Assembly: GCA_021163525.1 (NCBI GenBank) | Contig: JAGGTX010000171.1 | Span: 1 to 8,273 of the forward strand | Source: Caldifarciminota bacterium | GTDB taxonomy: Bacteria; Hydrothermota; UBA3072; B12-G15 | Length of the DNA: 8,273 bases | Direction of reading: 5' to 3' | Shown here: piece by piece, positions 1 through 6,458 of the stretch | Numbering within the stretch: the stretch's first letter is position 1 | Layout: each line of letters opens with the position of its first letter | The notes under the pieces: generated by a model | What the model saw: the letters and a program-made list of their open reading frames with translations, nothing else | What the model was told of the DNA's origin: nothing | Database searches by the model: none | Position numbers and translations under genes: made by a program

Positions 1-953
1 GTGACAAAGGCGAGTTCAGGCCCGCTCTTCATAACCTGTGATACTGGAACACCCTTGAGGTGTGCATAGTATCCAAGGGTTGAGAATACAGCAAATCCAC
101 CAACATATGCGGTTGCTGCATCTGCGAACCCGATGAGGAATGCATTGTTCACAATGTCTGATTTTGGTGGAAGGAAGGATGCATATGCAATCATCACACC
201 AAACCCAACAGTGAGGGAGAAGAATACCTGGCTTATTGCAGCATGCCAGAGTTCTGCATGTAGGAGTTTACTCCAGTCGGGTGTGAGGTAGTACTTTATG
301 CCTTCAAATGCACCAGGAAGGGTGAGTCCCCTGATAACAAACACAAGGAGGATTGCCCATGGAAGAAGCACCGTAACATAAACAACCTTGCTCACCGTCT
401 TTGCACCCTTCCATATGGAGAGCACAATCCACACCCAGCTCGCTGCAAGCCCAAGAAGTATGGGCCATCTTATTCCTCCAAGATGGAATATAGAATCAGT
501 GAGTCCAAGCACCCTGTTGAAGAAGAATTCCCTTGGTGCATTACCCCATGCAGTGTTGAATGAATAAACAAGGTAATCAGCAGACCATCCCATTATAACA
601 GAGTAGTAGGTTGTGATTCCAAATCCCACAAGTATTGCAAACCATCCAACCCACTCAAAACTACCCTTCCTCTCTACAAGTTTCTTATCATCCTCAAACC
701 CCTTCACCCTGTAGTGAATTCTACCCAGTGAGAATGGGGCAGAACCCTTGAGTTTATAACCTATTGAGAATTCAAGAAGGAGAAGTGGAATACCCACAAA
801 TATAAGAGCAATGAGGTATGCAAAGAGAAAGGCACCACCACCATATTTGTAACAGATATAGGGAAATCTCCAGATATTCCCGAGTCCTATTGCGGAACCA
901 ATGGCAGCGAGGACAAAGGCAACACGATTATCCCAGTAGGCATGTTCCCTCAT
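1..953 (-). CDS. Sodium-dependent transporter, NSS/SNF family (partial, C-terminus off the left edge)
   Basis: The minus strand reads open from ATG at 953-951 to the window edge, giving 317 residues of a family that is usually about 450-520. These are inner-membrane Na+-coupled symporters of amino acids and related amines (LeuT, MhsT). Seen in sequence: the TM1 signature GLGNIWRFPY (residues 23-32), then GGGAF (38-42); a TM3-like stretch with TTYYSVIMGW (114-123); and a TM6-like stretch QVFFSLTVGFG (242-252), which lines up with LeuT TM6. The LeuT Na1 ligand Asn27 is kept (GLGN); Thr254 is replaced by Ser. The LeuT Asn286 position is Asp, which as I recall is common in prokaryotic members. 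The substrate cannot be told. A Shine-Dalgarno sequence (GGAGGTGA at 963-956) precedes the start. It is transcribed divergently from the sigma-factor operon. Family assignment is very sure; specificity is unknown. Confidence 0.95.
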   Translation of the reverse strand, partial: MREHAYWDNRVAFVLAAIGSAIGLGNIWRFPYICYKYGGGAFLFAYLIALIFVGIPLLLLEFSIGYKLKGSAPFSLGRIHYRVKGFEDDKKLVERKGSFEWVGWFAILVGFGITTYYSVIMGWSADYLVYSFNTAWGNAPREFFFNRVLGLTDSIFHLGGIRWPILLGLAASWVWIVLSIWKGAKTVSKVVYVTVLLPWAILLVFVIRGLTLPGAFEGIKYYLTPDWSKLLHAELWHAAISQVFFSLTVGFGVMIAYASFLPPKSDIVNNAFLIGFADAATAYVGGFAVFSTLGYYAHLKGVPVSQVMKSGPELAFV

Positions 954-973
954 TCTCACCTCCTTTTTCAAGG

Positions 974-1002
974 ATTTTATACAAGAGAATGAAAAAAATC
1001 AA
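974..1002 (-). promoter_or_regulatory. Putative sigma-70-type promoter of the transporter gene
   Basis: On the minus strand, TTGATT (1002-997) and TAAAAT (979-974) are separated by 17 nt. The predicted start near 967 would leave a leader of about 14 nt that just holds the Shine-Dalgarno sequence of the transporter. This is a pattern match only; the region is AT-rich, so chance hits are possible. Confidence 0.45.
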
Positions 1003-1038
1003 CGATAAAAATAAATGTTCATATTTAATGTGAACCAT

Positions 1039-1066
1039 TTTGCCTTTCTAACTGTTATGGTATAAT
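1039..1066 (+). promoter_or_regulatory. Extended -10 promoter of the ECF sigma gene, predicted to give a leaderless transcript
   Basis: A perfect TATAAT (1061-1066) is preceded directly by TGG (1058-1060), an extended -10 element. A weak -35 (TTTGCC, 1039-1044, 16 nt spacer) lies upstream. Counting the hexamer as -12 to -7 puts +1 at 1073, the A of the sigma-factor ATG. No Shine-Dalgarno sequence lies in the preceding 20 nt. The -10 match is strong; the exact start point is inferred. Confidence 0.6.
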
Positions 1067-1072
1067 GGAATC

Positions 1073-1573
1073 ATGGATGATGCATTGATTGAACAGGCGA
1101 AAAAAGGAGATAAAAAGGCAATGGGCATGATTTACTCAGAGTATAAAGACAGGGTTTACAACCACATCTTCAGGATGGTATACCATAGAGAAGAAGCAAG
1201 GGACCTGACCCAGGATGTTTTTGTAAAAGTCTTCAAGAAACTCCATCTCTTTAAGGGGGGTAGTTTTGATGCGTGGATATACAAAGTGACCACGAACCTT
1301 GTTCTGAATCACTTTGCAAGGCAAAATCCTGTGGTTAAATTTGATTTTCCTGTTCCAGAAGAGTCAACCCTTTCTATTGACACAAGGATTGACATTGAAA
1401 GGGCACTTTCAAAGATGCCCCCTGTTTTGAGAAGCATGCTCCTTCTTAAAGAAGTGGAAAATTTTACATGTGAGGAGATAGCGGAGATCTTTGATATACC
1501 TGTGGGAACAGTGAAGTCAAGGCTTTCAAGGGCAAGAAGGATTTTCAAAAGGTTTTATGGAGGTGAGCCATGA
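1073..1573 (+). CDS. RNA polymerase sigma factor, sigma-70 family, ECF type
   Basis: This 166-residue protein has the two-domain layout and length of ECF (group 4) sigma factors, which direct RNA polymerase to stress or envelope promoters. Region 2 covers roughly residues 5-83, with AKKGDKKAM, then EEARDLTQDVFVKVF (40-54), the region 2.2-type helix that contacts core polymerase, and FDAWIYKVTTNLVLNHFAR (65-83). Region 4 covers about 108-162 and contains CEEIAEIFDIPVGTVKSRLS (133-152), the helix-turn-helix that reads the -35 element. The start at 1073 is preferred because it keeps the usual N-terminal helix of region 2. No ribosome binding site precedes it, and the promoter predicts transcription starting on this same base. 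A later ATG at 1121 has a GGAG about 11 nt upstream but would remove that helix. The stop overlaps the next start by 4 nt (ATGA, 1570-1573). The sigma group and target regulon are unknown. Confidence 0.95.
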   Translation: MDDALIEQAKKGDKKAMGMIYSEYKDRVYNHIFRMVYHREEARDLTQDVFVKVFKKLHLFKGGSFDAWIYKVTTNLVLNHFARQNPVVKFDFPVPEESTLSIDTRIDIERALSKMPPVLRSMLLLKEVENFTCEEIAEIFDIPVGTVKSRLSRARRIFKRFYGGEP

Positions 1574-1782
1574 GAGAAGAGTCTCCTTTAAAGAAACTTG
1601 GGTATGAAGTATGCGATGTTGACTTTGAAAAAGTCATTCAGAGGGGAAACGGTTCTGAAATCCTTTACTCCATAACCTCCTCTTTTCCAGGGATAACCAT
1701 ACTCTGCATTATTCTTATAAAGGCACTGAGCATTGCAGGTTCTTTTACAAAAATTCTGGAACAACAATTAAGGTTATTCTAA
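1570..1782 (+). CDS. Small single-pass membrane protein, candidate anti-sigma factor
   Basis: I do not recognise this 70-residue protein. It starts with ATG inside the stop region of the sigma gene (ATGA overlap), an arrangement typical of translationally coupled sigma/anti-sigma pairs. Residues 1-32 are charged and hydrophilic. One hydrophobic segment follows at about 33-57, containing ITILCIILIKALSIAG, and then a short basic tail. Cysteines are at 15 and 46, with no HxxxCxxC zinc motif of the classical zinc-binding anti-sigma type. Position, coupling and topology (cytoplasmic N-terminus, one helix) suggest an anti-sigma role, but this is inference; about 30 residues is very short for a sigma-binding domain. 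It ends 12 nt before the ATG chosen for the next gene, within the same ribosome-binding region. It could also be a degraded remnant of a larger anti-sigma gene. Confidence 0.6.
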   Translation: MREESPLKKLGYEVCDVDFEKVIQRGNGSEILYSITSSFPGITILCIILIKALSIAGSFTKILEQQLRLF

Positions 1783-1794
1783 AAGGAGGGGATG

Positions 1795-3054
1795 ATGAAT
1801 ACATATAAAAAACTCCTGTTTATCCCTGTGGCAATAGGGTTATATCTTATGCTTATTGGGATAGGTATTGCCTTCCCTGGCTCCCTTTCAAGTCGCCTGA
1901 TATTTTCAAAAAAGGTTCTTATTCCTGCTGCGATCAATACCATTTTTCTGAAGGAACCTATTTTCTTTACCGTTATGGCACTGGTAATTGGTTTATATAT
2001 CTACTCCATCTTTCTTTTTGTTCGGATAATAAAGAGACAAACGGGCTCAAACTTTAAGATGCTCTGTGGTGGAATAATTGCGGGAATCCTTCTCATACTC
2101 CCTGTAATAGGATTCCTGAATAGAAGCATCCTGTGGTGTGTTAAACTGTTTACATCCCTTAATTTTCTTCCACTTATTGTTATACTATCAGGACTGATGA
2201 TTTACACGCTTCCATCGGGAAATAAAAAGACTGCTATCTTCCACATTTTTTTGTTCATTTTATCATATATCCTGCTTGGTGCAGGGCTTGAACTTATGAG
2301 CCATCGGATGAAAGAGTGGACAGTCATTCTTGCCATTCCATATTATATCTGTCTCTATACACTCCTTTTTAAGTTTATCAAAGGGGAAAATTTGAAATGG
2401 TTTCCTGCATTTATAATCCCCTTTTTCATTGCAGGTGTTGTTCTCTTCAACCTTCCTGAAAAAAGAGAGATTGTTGAACGGAGAAATATTGAATATTCTA
2501 TTGTTGTTCCTTCTTACAGAATTTCACAGTCCAGGGCCATTGAAACTCCACCTGAATTTACCTTTAATTATTATAACCTTTTCCAGCCAGACAGTATATT
2601 TTTCACCTCCTTAAAAAAATCCCTTGTTCCGTCTTGTTTCATTTATAAACGGCTTGACCTGACATCGGAAAGGAGAGAATGGGTTAAAGGGCTCCTTTGT
2701 GATAGGAGATATTATGTTAGCAGGAATGCAAAAAAATGGATTTATGACAACATACTCTCCCGTCCTGTAGAGAAGGGTGTTGTTAAAGGAAGAATAAATG
2801 GTATTATACCGAAAAGGGTATTTCTCCTCAGATACAGTAAAAAGGGGTTCAGATGGAACATAAATTATCTGACTTATTCTCTACTGGATGCAGTTCCAGG
2901 GGATTCAGTTTATATATTCACAAATGTGCCTGATGGGAAGGTGACCGTGGGTTTCCTCTTTCAGGGGGAGGTCCCTTCTTATATTGGAGAAATTCCTATA
3001 CAGGAGGTTAGAGGAGATACCGTGTTAATGCCTCAAATAAAATTTTTCAGGTAG
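1795..3054 (+). CDS. Polytopic membrane protein with a C-terminal soluble domain, function unknown
   Basis: The protein has 419 residues (420 if the ATG at 1792 is used). The second ATG is preferred because AGGAGG (1784-1789) lies 5 nt before it but only 2 nt before the first. Seven hydrophobic segments can be seen at roughly residues 7-27, 52-77, 88-108, 119-140, 147-167, 175-195 and 202-220. About 200 mostly polar residues follow. The last 95 or so look rich in beta strands (VVKGRINGIIPKRVFLL, then DGKVTVGFLF), resembling a small beta-sandwich such as a carboxypeptidase-regulatory-like domain; that resemblance is by eye. With an odd number of helices, the two ends should lie on opposite faces of the membrane. 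The lysine-rich N-terminus suggests N-in, which would put the C-terminal domain outside. As third gene of the sigma operon it could be a sensor, or the target the sigma factor controls. No catalytic motif is recognised. Confidence 0.85.
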   Translation: MNTYKKLLFIPVAIGLYLMLIGIGIAFPGSLSSRLIFSKKVLIPAAINTIFLKEPIFFTVMALVIGLYIYSIFLFVRIIKRQTGSNFKMLCGGIIAGILLILPVIGFLNRSILWCVKLFTSLNFLPLIVILSGLMIYTLPSGNKKTAIFHIFLFILSYILLGAGLELMSHRMKEWTVILAIPYYICLYTLLFKFIKGENLKWFPAFIIPFFIAGVVLFNLPEKREIVERRNIEYSIVVPSYRISQSRAIETPPEFTFNYYNLFQPDSIFFTSLKKSLVPSCFIYKRLDLTSERREWVKGLLCDRRYYVSRNAKKWIYDNILSRPVEKGVVKGRINGIIPKRVFLLRYSKKGFRWNINYLTYSLLDAVPGDSVYIFTNVPDGKVTVGFLFQGEVPSYIGEIPIQEVRGDTVLMPQIKFFR

Positions 3055-3064
3055 CACCTGTTTT
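3048..3064 (+). terminator. Weak candidate Rho-independent terminator after the sigma operon
   Basis: CAGGT (3048-3052), a 3-nt loop and ACCTG (3056-3060) form a perfect 5-bp stem followed by TTTT (3061-3064). The stem includes the last codon and stop of the membrane-protein gene. Stem and T-run are both short, so termination may be partial. Confidence 0.4.
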
Positions 3065-3155
3065 ATGAACCTCAATAATGGTTGATTCTCAATCTGTTTC
3101 ACCATAAGAACCAAAAACTCTCAATGCCTTTAAATGCTTATGATATTTTTCAGGG

Positions 3156-3183
3156 TTGCGAAAAGAATAATAACCCTTATATT
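3156..3183 (+). promoter_or_regulatory. Putative promoter of the arsR-radical SAM operon
   Basis: TTGCGA (3156-3161) and TATATT (3178-3183) are 16 nt apart, with a predicted start point near 3190. The inverted repeat described next overlaps the last base of the -10 and the start point, which makes the promoter call more credible and implies repression by a protein bound there. Confidence 0.5.
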
Positions 3184-3206
3184 CATATAGAAACTCATCT
3201 ATATGA
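3183..3206. promoter_or_regulatory. Inverted-repeat operator candidate for the ArsR-type regulator
   Basis: TCATATAG (3183-3190) and CTATATGA (3199-3206) are perfect 8-bp inverted repeats with an 8-nt centre. The repeat begins on the last base of the -10 and ends where the Shine-Dalgarno sequence begins. AT-rich dyads of this kind next to their own gene are typical operators of ArsR/SmtB dimers. A second, nested dyad (CTCAT 3194-3198, ATGAG 3203-3207) shares the right half. In RNA these pairings could also form alternative small hairpins beside the ribosome binding site. Confidence 0.6.
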
Positions 3207-3217
3207 GGAGGTGATAT

Positions 3218-3481
3218 ATGGAGGAGATCTTCAGGGCGCTATCATCTAACATCAGGCTGAAGATACTTGAATACATTGGGGATGAGGCAAGGAGTGTCAG
3301 TGACATAGTTAAGAGGTTTTCACTCACCCAGCCCACAATCTCCCATCACCTGAAGGTATTGAAGAAAGTGGGCTTGATTGTGGAAAAGCGATATAAAAAG
3401 TGGATTTATTATAGGCTAAACCATGAGCTTTTTGAAAATGTAAGGGGTTTTCTGGAAAAATTGTTCAAAAAAGGGAGGTGA
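3218..3481 (+). CDS. ArsR/SmtB-family winged-helix transcriptional regulator
   Basis: This 87-residue protein is almost only the winged-helix domain. It has the family N-terminus EEIFRALSSNIRLKILEYIG (2-21), the helix-turn-helix with recognition helix TQPTISHHLKVLKK (37-50), and the wing ending KKWIYYRLN (60-68). ArsR proteins bind as dimers and usually repress their own operon until an effector binds. There is no cysteine at all: the alpha3 metal site (CVC) of arsenic or cadmium sensors reads RSVSD here, and the alpha5 His/Asp metal pattern is also not evident. Metal sensing by those sites is therefore unlikely, and the effector is unknown. A strong Shine-Dalgarno sequence (AGGAGGTGAT, 3206-3215) fixes the start. 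The stop lies within the start region of the first radical SAM gene, so the two are co-transcribed and this protein probably controls both radical SAM genes. Confidence 0.92.
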   Translation: MEEIFRALSSNIRLKILEYIGDEARSVSDIVKRFSLTQPTISHHLKVLKKVGLIVEKRYKKWIYYRLNHELFENVRGFLEKLFKKGR

Positions 3482-3483
3482 TG

Positions 3484-4950
3484 ATGAGCCTGTTTGTTGT
3501 ATCAAGAACAAAAATAAATGTTATAGGTCTTAAATCCGTTCTTGACAGTCCTATCCCCAGAAAGGTGATCGTTTCTTCTATGAAAAAGGACAGGGATGGA
3601 AAATATCCCTTTGAAAAAGTGCTCGATGCGTACATTGAAGGAAAGATTCCCCCTGGTATGAAAATCAGGTATTTCCCGCTCCTGAAACTGCTTGATGTTG
3701 TGAGGAGGAGTTTCAACAGGGACATTGAGACATTCAGGCAGGAACTCAAAAATCCCACAATCAGGAAGATTTTCAGGAATGCGATGCGTTCCCTTGAAGA
3801 ACATGGCTTGGGAACGCCCCAGATTTTTGCAGACCCATTGATGATTGTCTGGAACTACACAAACAGATGCAATCTGAGGTGTAAACACTGCTACCAAAGT
3901 GCAAGTGCCAATGGTAAAGAAGGCGTTAAGGAACTCACCACAGAGGAAAGGCTAAGGGTGGTTGATATCCTTGCAGAGAGGGATATACCCAGCCTATTCT
4001 TCTCAGGTGGAGAACCCCTCATTGAGAAGGACTTTTTTGAGATAGCAGAGTATGCGAAGAAAAAAGGATTATACATGTCCATTGCAACGAATGGCACATT
4101 GATAACGGATGAAGTCGCAGAAAGAATTGCTGATATTGGCTTTGGCTATGTACAGGTAAGCATTGATGCAGCGGACCCAATGAAACACGATGAATTCAGG
4201 GGTGTGCCTGGCATGTGGAAAAGGGCTGTTGATGGTATAAAAACCTTAATAAAACATGGTGTTATAACCTGTATTGCCTATACCCATACAAAAGATACAC
4301 ATGATGAGTTCAGGGGGATATTGAAACTGAGGGAAGAACTCGGTGCATATAAGGTGATTGTGTATAACTATATACCGGTTGGAAGGGGTGGTTTTGAGAA
4401 TGACCCAACACCAGAACAGAGGGATGAACTGTACAGAATCATGTATGACCAGCTGGATGCTGGACACCATGTGATAGCAACCACTGCACCGGTTATGGGT
4501 GCATACTGCAAGATGTTCCAGGGTGATTCTGTGATACTCGCCCACTATGCGGACCTGAAGGTGAAGGAACTTGGTGTTATTGCTGAAGTTATTGGTGGAT
4601 GTGGTGCTGGAAGGGCATACGCAGCGCTTCAACCAGATGGAACCCTCACACCCTGTGTGTATATGCCAGAGGTGCCACTTGGTAATGTTCTCAAAGATGA
4701 TTTTGATTATCTTTGGAATGGTCATCCAGTAATAAAGACCCTGAGAAACTACAAGGAGAATGCATGCGGAACATGCCCATACTTCGCAGTTTGCGGTGGA
4801 TGCAGGGCAAGGGCATACCAGTACTTCAATGACTTTCTTGCACCGGACCCGGGTTGCCCTTTTAACAAAGAGCATTATTATAGATTCATGGAGGCAAAAA
4901 AGAACGGTGAGGAGTACTCGCCTGAAAGGGCTCAAAAAACAGTGGCATAA
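3484..4950 (+). CDS. Radical SAM protein with full SPASM domain, substrate unknown
   Basis: The protein has 488 residues from ATG 3484, chosen because GGAGG (3474-3478) is 5 nt upstream. ATG 3481 or GTG 3478 would add one or two residues. An N-terminal extension of about 115 residues has no motif I recognise. The radical SAM core starts near VWNYTNRCNLRCKHCY, with cluster ligands Cys129, Cys133 and Cys136 (CxxxCxxC), and has the SAM-contacting SGGEP at 174-178. The C-terminal SPASM domain has Cys373, Cys391 (after PDGTLTP), the cluster of Cys428, 431, 437 and 440, and Cys458. These seven cysteines are typical of two auxiliary 4Fe-4S clusters. Known SPASM enzymes modify peptides or proteins (PqqE, anaerobic sulfatase maturases) or act in haem synthesis. 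The family looks like one often annotated as PqqE/NirJ-like without proof. The reaction is unknown. It is cytoplasmic and oxygen-sensitive by inference. Confidence 0.93.
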   Translation: MSLFVVSRTKINVIGLKSVLDSPIPRKVIVSSMKKDRDGKYPFEKVLDAYIEGKIPPGMKIRYFPLLKLLDVVRRSFNRDIETFRQELKNPTIRKIFRNAMRSLEEHGLGTPQIFADPLMIVWNYTNRCNLRCKHCYQSASANGKEGVKELTTEERLRVVDILAERDIPSLFFSGGEPLIEKDFFEIAEYAKKKGLYMSIATNGTLITDEVAERIADIGFGYVQVSIDAADPMKHDEFRGVPGMWKRAVDGIKTLIKHGVITCIAYTHTKDTHDEFRGILKLREELGAYKVIVYNYIPVGRGGFENDPTPEQRDELYRIMYDQLDAGHHVIATTAPVMGAYCKMFQGDSVILAHYADLKVKELGVIAEVIGGCGAGRAYAALQPDGTLTPCVYMPEVPLGNVLKDDFDYLWNGHPVIKTLRNYKENACGTCPYFAVCGGCRARAYQYFNDFLAPDPGCPFNKEHYYRFMEAKKNGEEYSPERAQKTVA

Positions 4951-4962
4951 TAAGGAGGCATA

Positions 4963-6438
4963 ATGAAGGGGAACGGAAAGAAAATAGGGCTTACAAGGAG
5001 GATCGCAGCAAAATCCATACTTGCCCTTTCTTCATCAGCAGTGCACAATGCTGGACTTAGAAGATGGGTGCTAAAAAATATGGAGAGGAAGATATATGAA
5101 GACCTCATTGTTGGTAATCCAGACAACAGACCTATCAAAGTTCAGGAAGATAAGTACTATATGGGAAGGGCGCTGCTCAGGTCCATAGACAGGGCAATAG
5201 CAAGCGGGAATATATCAAAAAAGGCATCAAGGGGGCTCCTTGAGGTATTCCTGGGGAATGTATTCTTTGGTGGTTTTTATAAGAGGATGGAATTCCTTGA
5301 GAAGTATGGTTATAGACCACCTATATTCATGACAATAAGCCCAACCAAGATGTGTAATCTCCGGTGTATTGGTTGTTATGCAGCCAGCAGTGGAAAGAAC
5401 AAGGAGACACTCCCCTGGCCAGTGCTTGATGAGGTCATCTCCCAGGCAAAGGAATTATGGGGTGCAAACTTCTTTGTAATATCTGGGGGAGAACCACTCC
5501 TTTATAAGAGTGAAGGAAAGACAATCCTTGACCTTTATGAGAAATACAATGATTCTTACTTCCTGATGTATACCAATGGGACACTCATCACACCTGAAAA
5601 GGCAAAGAGGTTTGCAGAACTTGGCAATGTTACACCCGCCATATCGGTGGAAGGATTGAGGGAAGAGACGGATTACAGAAGGGGCAAGGGTGTTTTTGAT
5701 AGAATCCTTCAGGCATTTCAGAATTTGAGAACAGCAGGCGTGCCTTTTGGCATATCCATCACAGCAACAAGGAAGAACATAAACACCATAATGAGTGATG
5801 AGTTCTACAGGTTCTACTTCATTGAGCAGGGTGCAATTTATGGTTGGATATTCCAGTACATGCCCATCGGCAGGGGATTCACCCTTGAACTAATGCCGAC
5901 CCCGGAGGAAAGGCTTAAACTCTTTGAATGGGAATGGCATCTTGTGAGGGAAAAAGACATATTCCTTGCTGACTTCTGGAACTCTGCAACATCCTCTGAT
6001 GGATGTATTGCTGCTGCAAGGTCGGGTGGATACTTCTATATCAACTGGAACGGTGATGTAATGCCATGCGTATTTGTCCCTTACACAGTGGACAATGTTG
6101 TTGAGGCGTTCAGGAATGGAAGGAACCTCAACGACATTATAAACTCCGGATTCTTCAGGGACATAAGGGAGTGGCAGGATTCCTATGGTTATCAAAGACC
6201 TCCCCATGAGCATGGAAACTGGATGAGACCATGCTTCATCAGGGACCACCACAAAAAATTCCTGGAGATTGTAAAGAAGCATAAGGCAAAGCCCGCTGAC
6301 GAGGATGCGAAGGTGGCACTCACTGACAGGGAATATCACGAGGGGCTGATTGAATACGATAACAGGATGGCAGAACTGACCGACAAAATCTGGCAGGAGC
6401 ACTATATTGCTCCAGAACTTGAAAAGATAAAGAAGTGA
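4963..6438 (+). CDS. Second radical SAM protein with a reduced SPASM-like C-terminus, substrate unknown
   Basis: The protein has 491 residues. It starts 12 nt after the previous stop, with AGGAGG at 4953-4958, so it belongs to the same operon. The first 115 residues are basic and helical, with no known motif. The core begins FMTISPTKMCNLRCIGCYA with ligands Cys131, Cys135 and Cys138. SGGEP follows at 174-178 and YTNGTLITPEKA at 203-214. PIGRG (301-305) and PTPEER (312-317) closely match segments of the first protein, showing common ancestry of the cores. The C-terminus keeps only Cys348, Cys369 (after NGDVMP) and Cys424, so at most one auxiliary cluster is expected, perhaps with a non-cysteine ligand. 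A charged tail of about 65 residues follows. I recall similar proteins as widespread uncharacterised radical SAM enzymes of anaerobic bacteria. Reaction unknown; peptide modification, cofactor synthesis and lipid coupling are all open. Confidence 0.92.
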   Translation: MKGNGKKIGLTRRIAAKSILALSSSAVHNAGLRRWVLKNMERKIYEDLIVGNPDNRPIKVQEDKYYMGRALLRSIDRAIASGNISKKASRGLLEVFLGNVFFGGFYKRMEFLEKYGYRPPIFMTISPTKMCNLRCIGCYAASSGKNKETLPWPVLDEVISQAKELWGANFFVISGGEPLLYKSEGKTILDLYEKYNDSYFLMYTNGTLITPEKAKRFAELGNVTPAISVEGLREETDYRRGKGVFDRILQAFQNLRTAGVPFGISITATRKNINTIMSDEFYRFYFIEQGAIYGWIFQYMPIGRGFTLELMPTPEERLKLFEWEWHLVREKDIFLADFWNSATSSDGCIAAARSGGYFYINWNGDVMPCVFVPYTVDNVVEAFRNGRNLNDIINSGFFRDIREWQDSYGYQRPPHEHGNWMRPCFIRDHHKKFLEIVKKHKAKPADEDAKVALTDREYHEGLIEYDNRMAELTDKIWQEHYIAPELEKIKK

Positions 6439-6458
6439 TTGGACTGTTTTTATTTTCT

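Noticed and set aside
818..1033. Short plus-strand open frame across the transporter start and the divergent promoters
   Set aside because: Most of it is antisense to the transporter's conserved TM1 region, and the His- and Arg-rich translation has no family character.
1032..1060. ECF-type autoregulatory promoter (GAAC-like -35) before the sigma gene
   Set aside because: GAACC at 1032-1036 has no fitting -10 at the usual distance, while a perfect extended -10 of the housekeeping type is present.
3071..3125. Three copies of CTCAAT at 3071, 3088 and 3120
   Set aside because: Six-base copies at unequal spacing in AT-rich DNA are expected by chance and do not form an array.
3055..3217. A precursor-peptide gene for the radical SAM enzymes in the leader region
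   Set aside because: No short frame with both a start codon and a ribosome binding site was seen here, nor an intact one in 6439-6758.
4246..4935. Long minus-strand open frame (229 residues) opposite the first radical SAM gene
   Set aside because: It is antisense to a strongly supported gene, has no ribosome binding site or recognisable motif, and its composition is that of a reverse-frame shadow.
5890..6402. Minus-strand open frame (170 residues) opposite the second radical SAM gene
   Set aside because: It overlaps conserved coding sequence on the other strand and has no domain or start signal.
6439..6457. T-rich stretch after the second radical SAM stop as a terminator
   Set aside because: No stable stem lies directly before it; only 4-bp pairings could be found.
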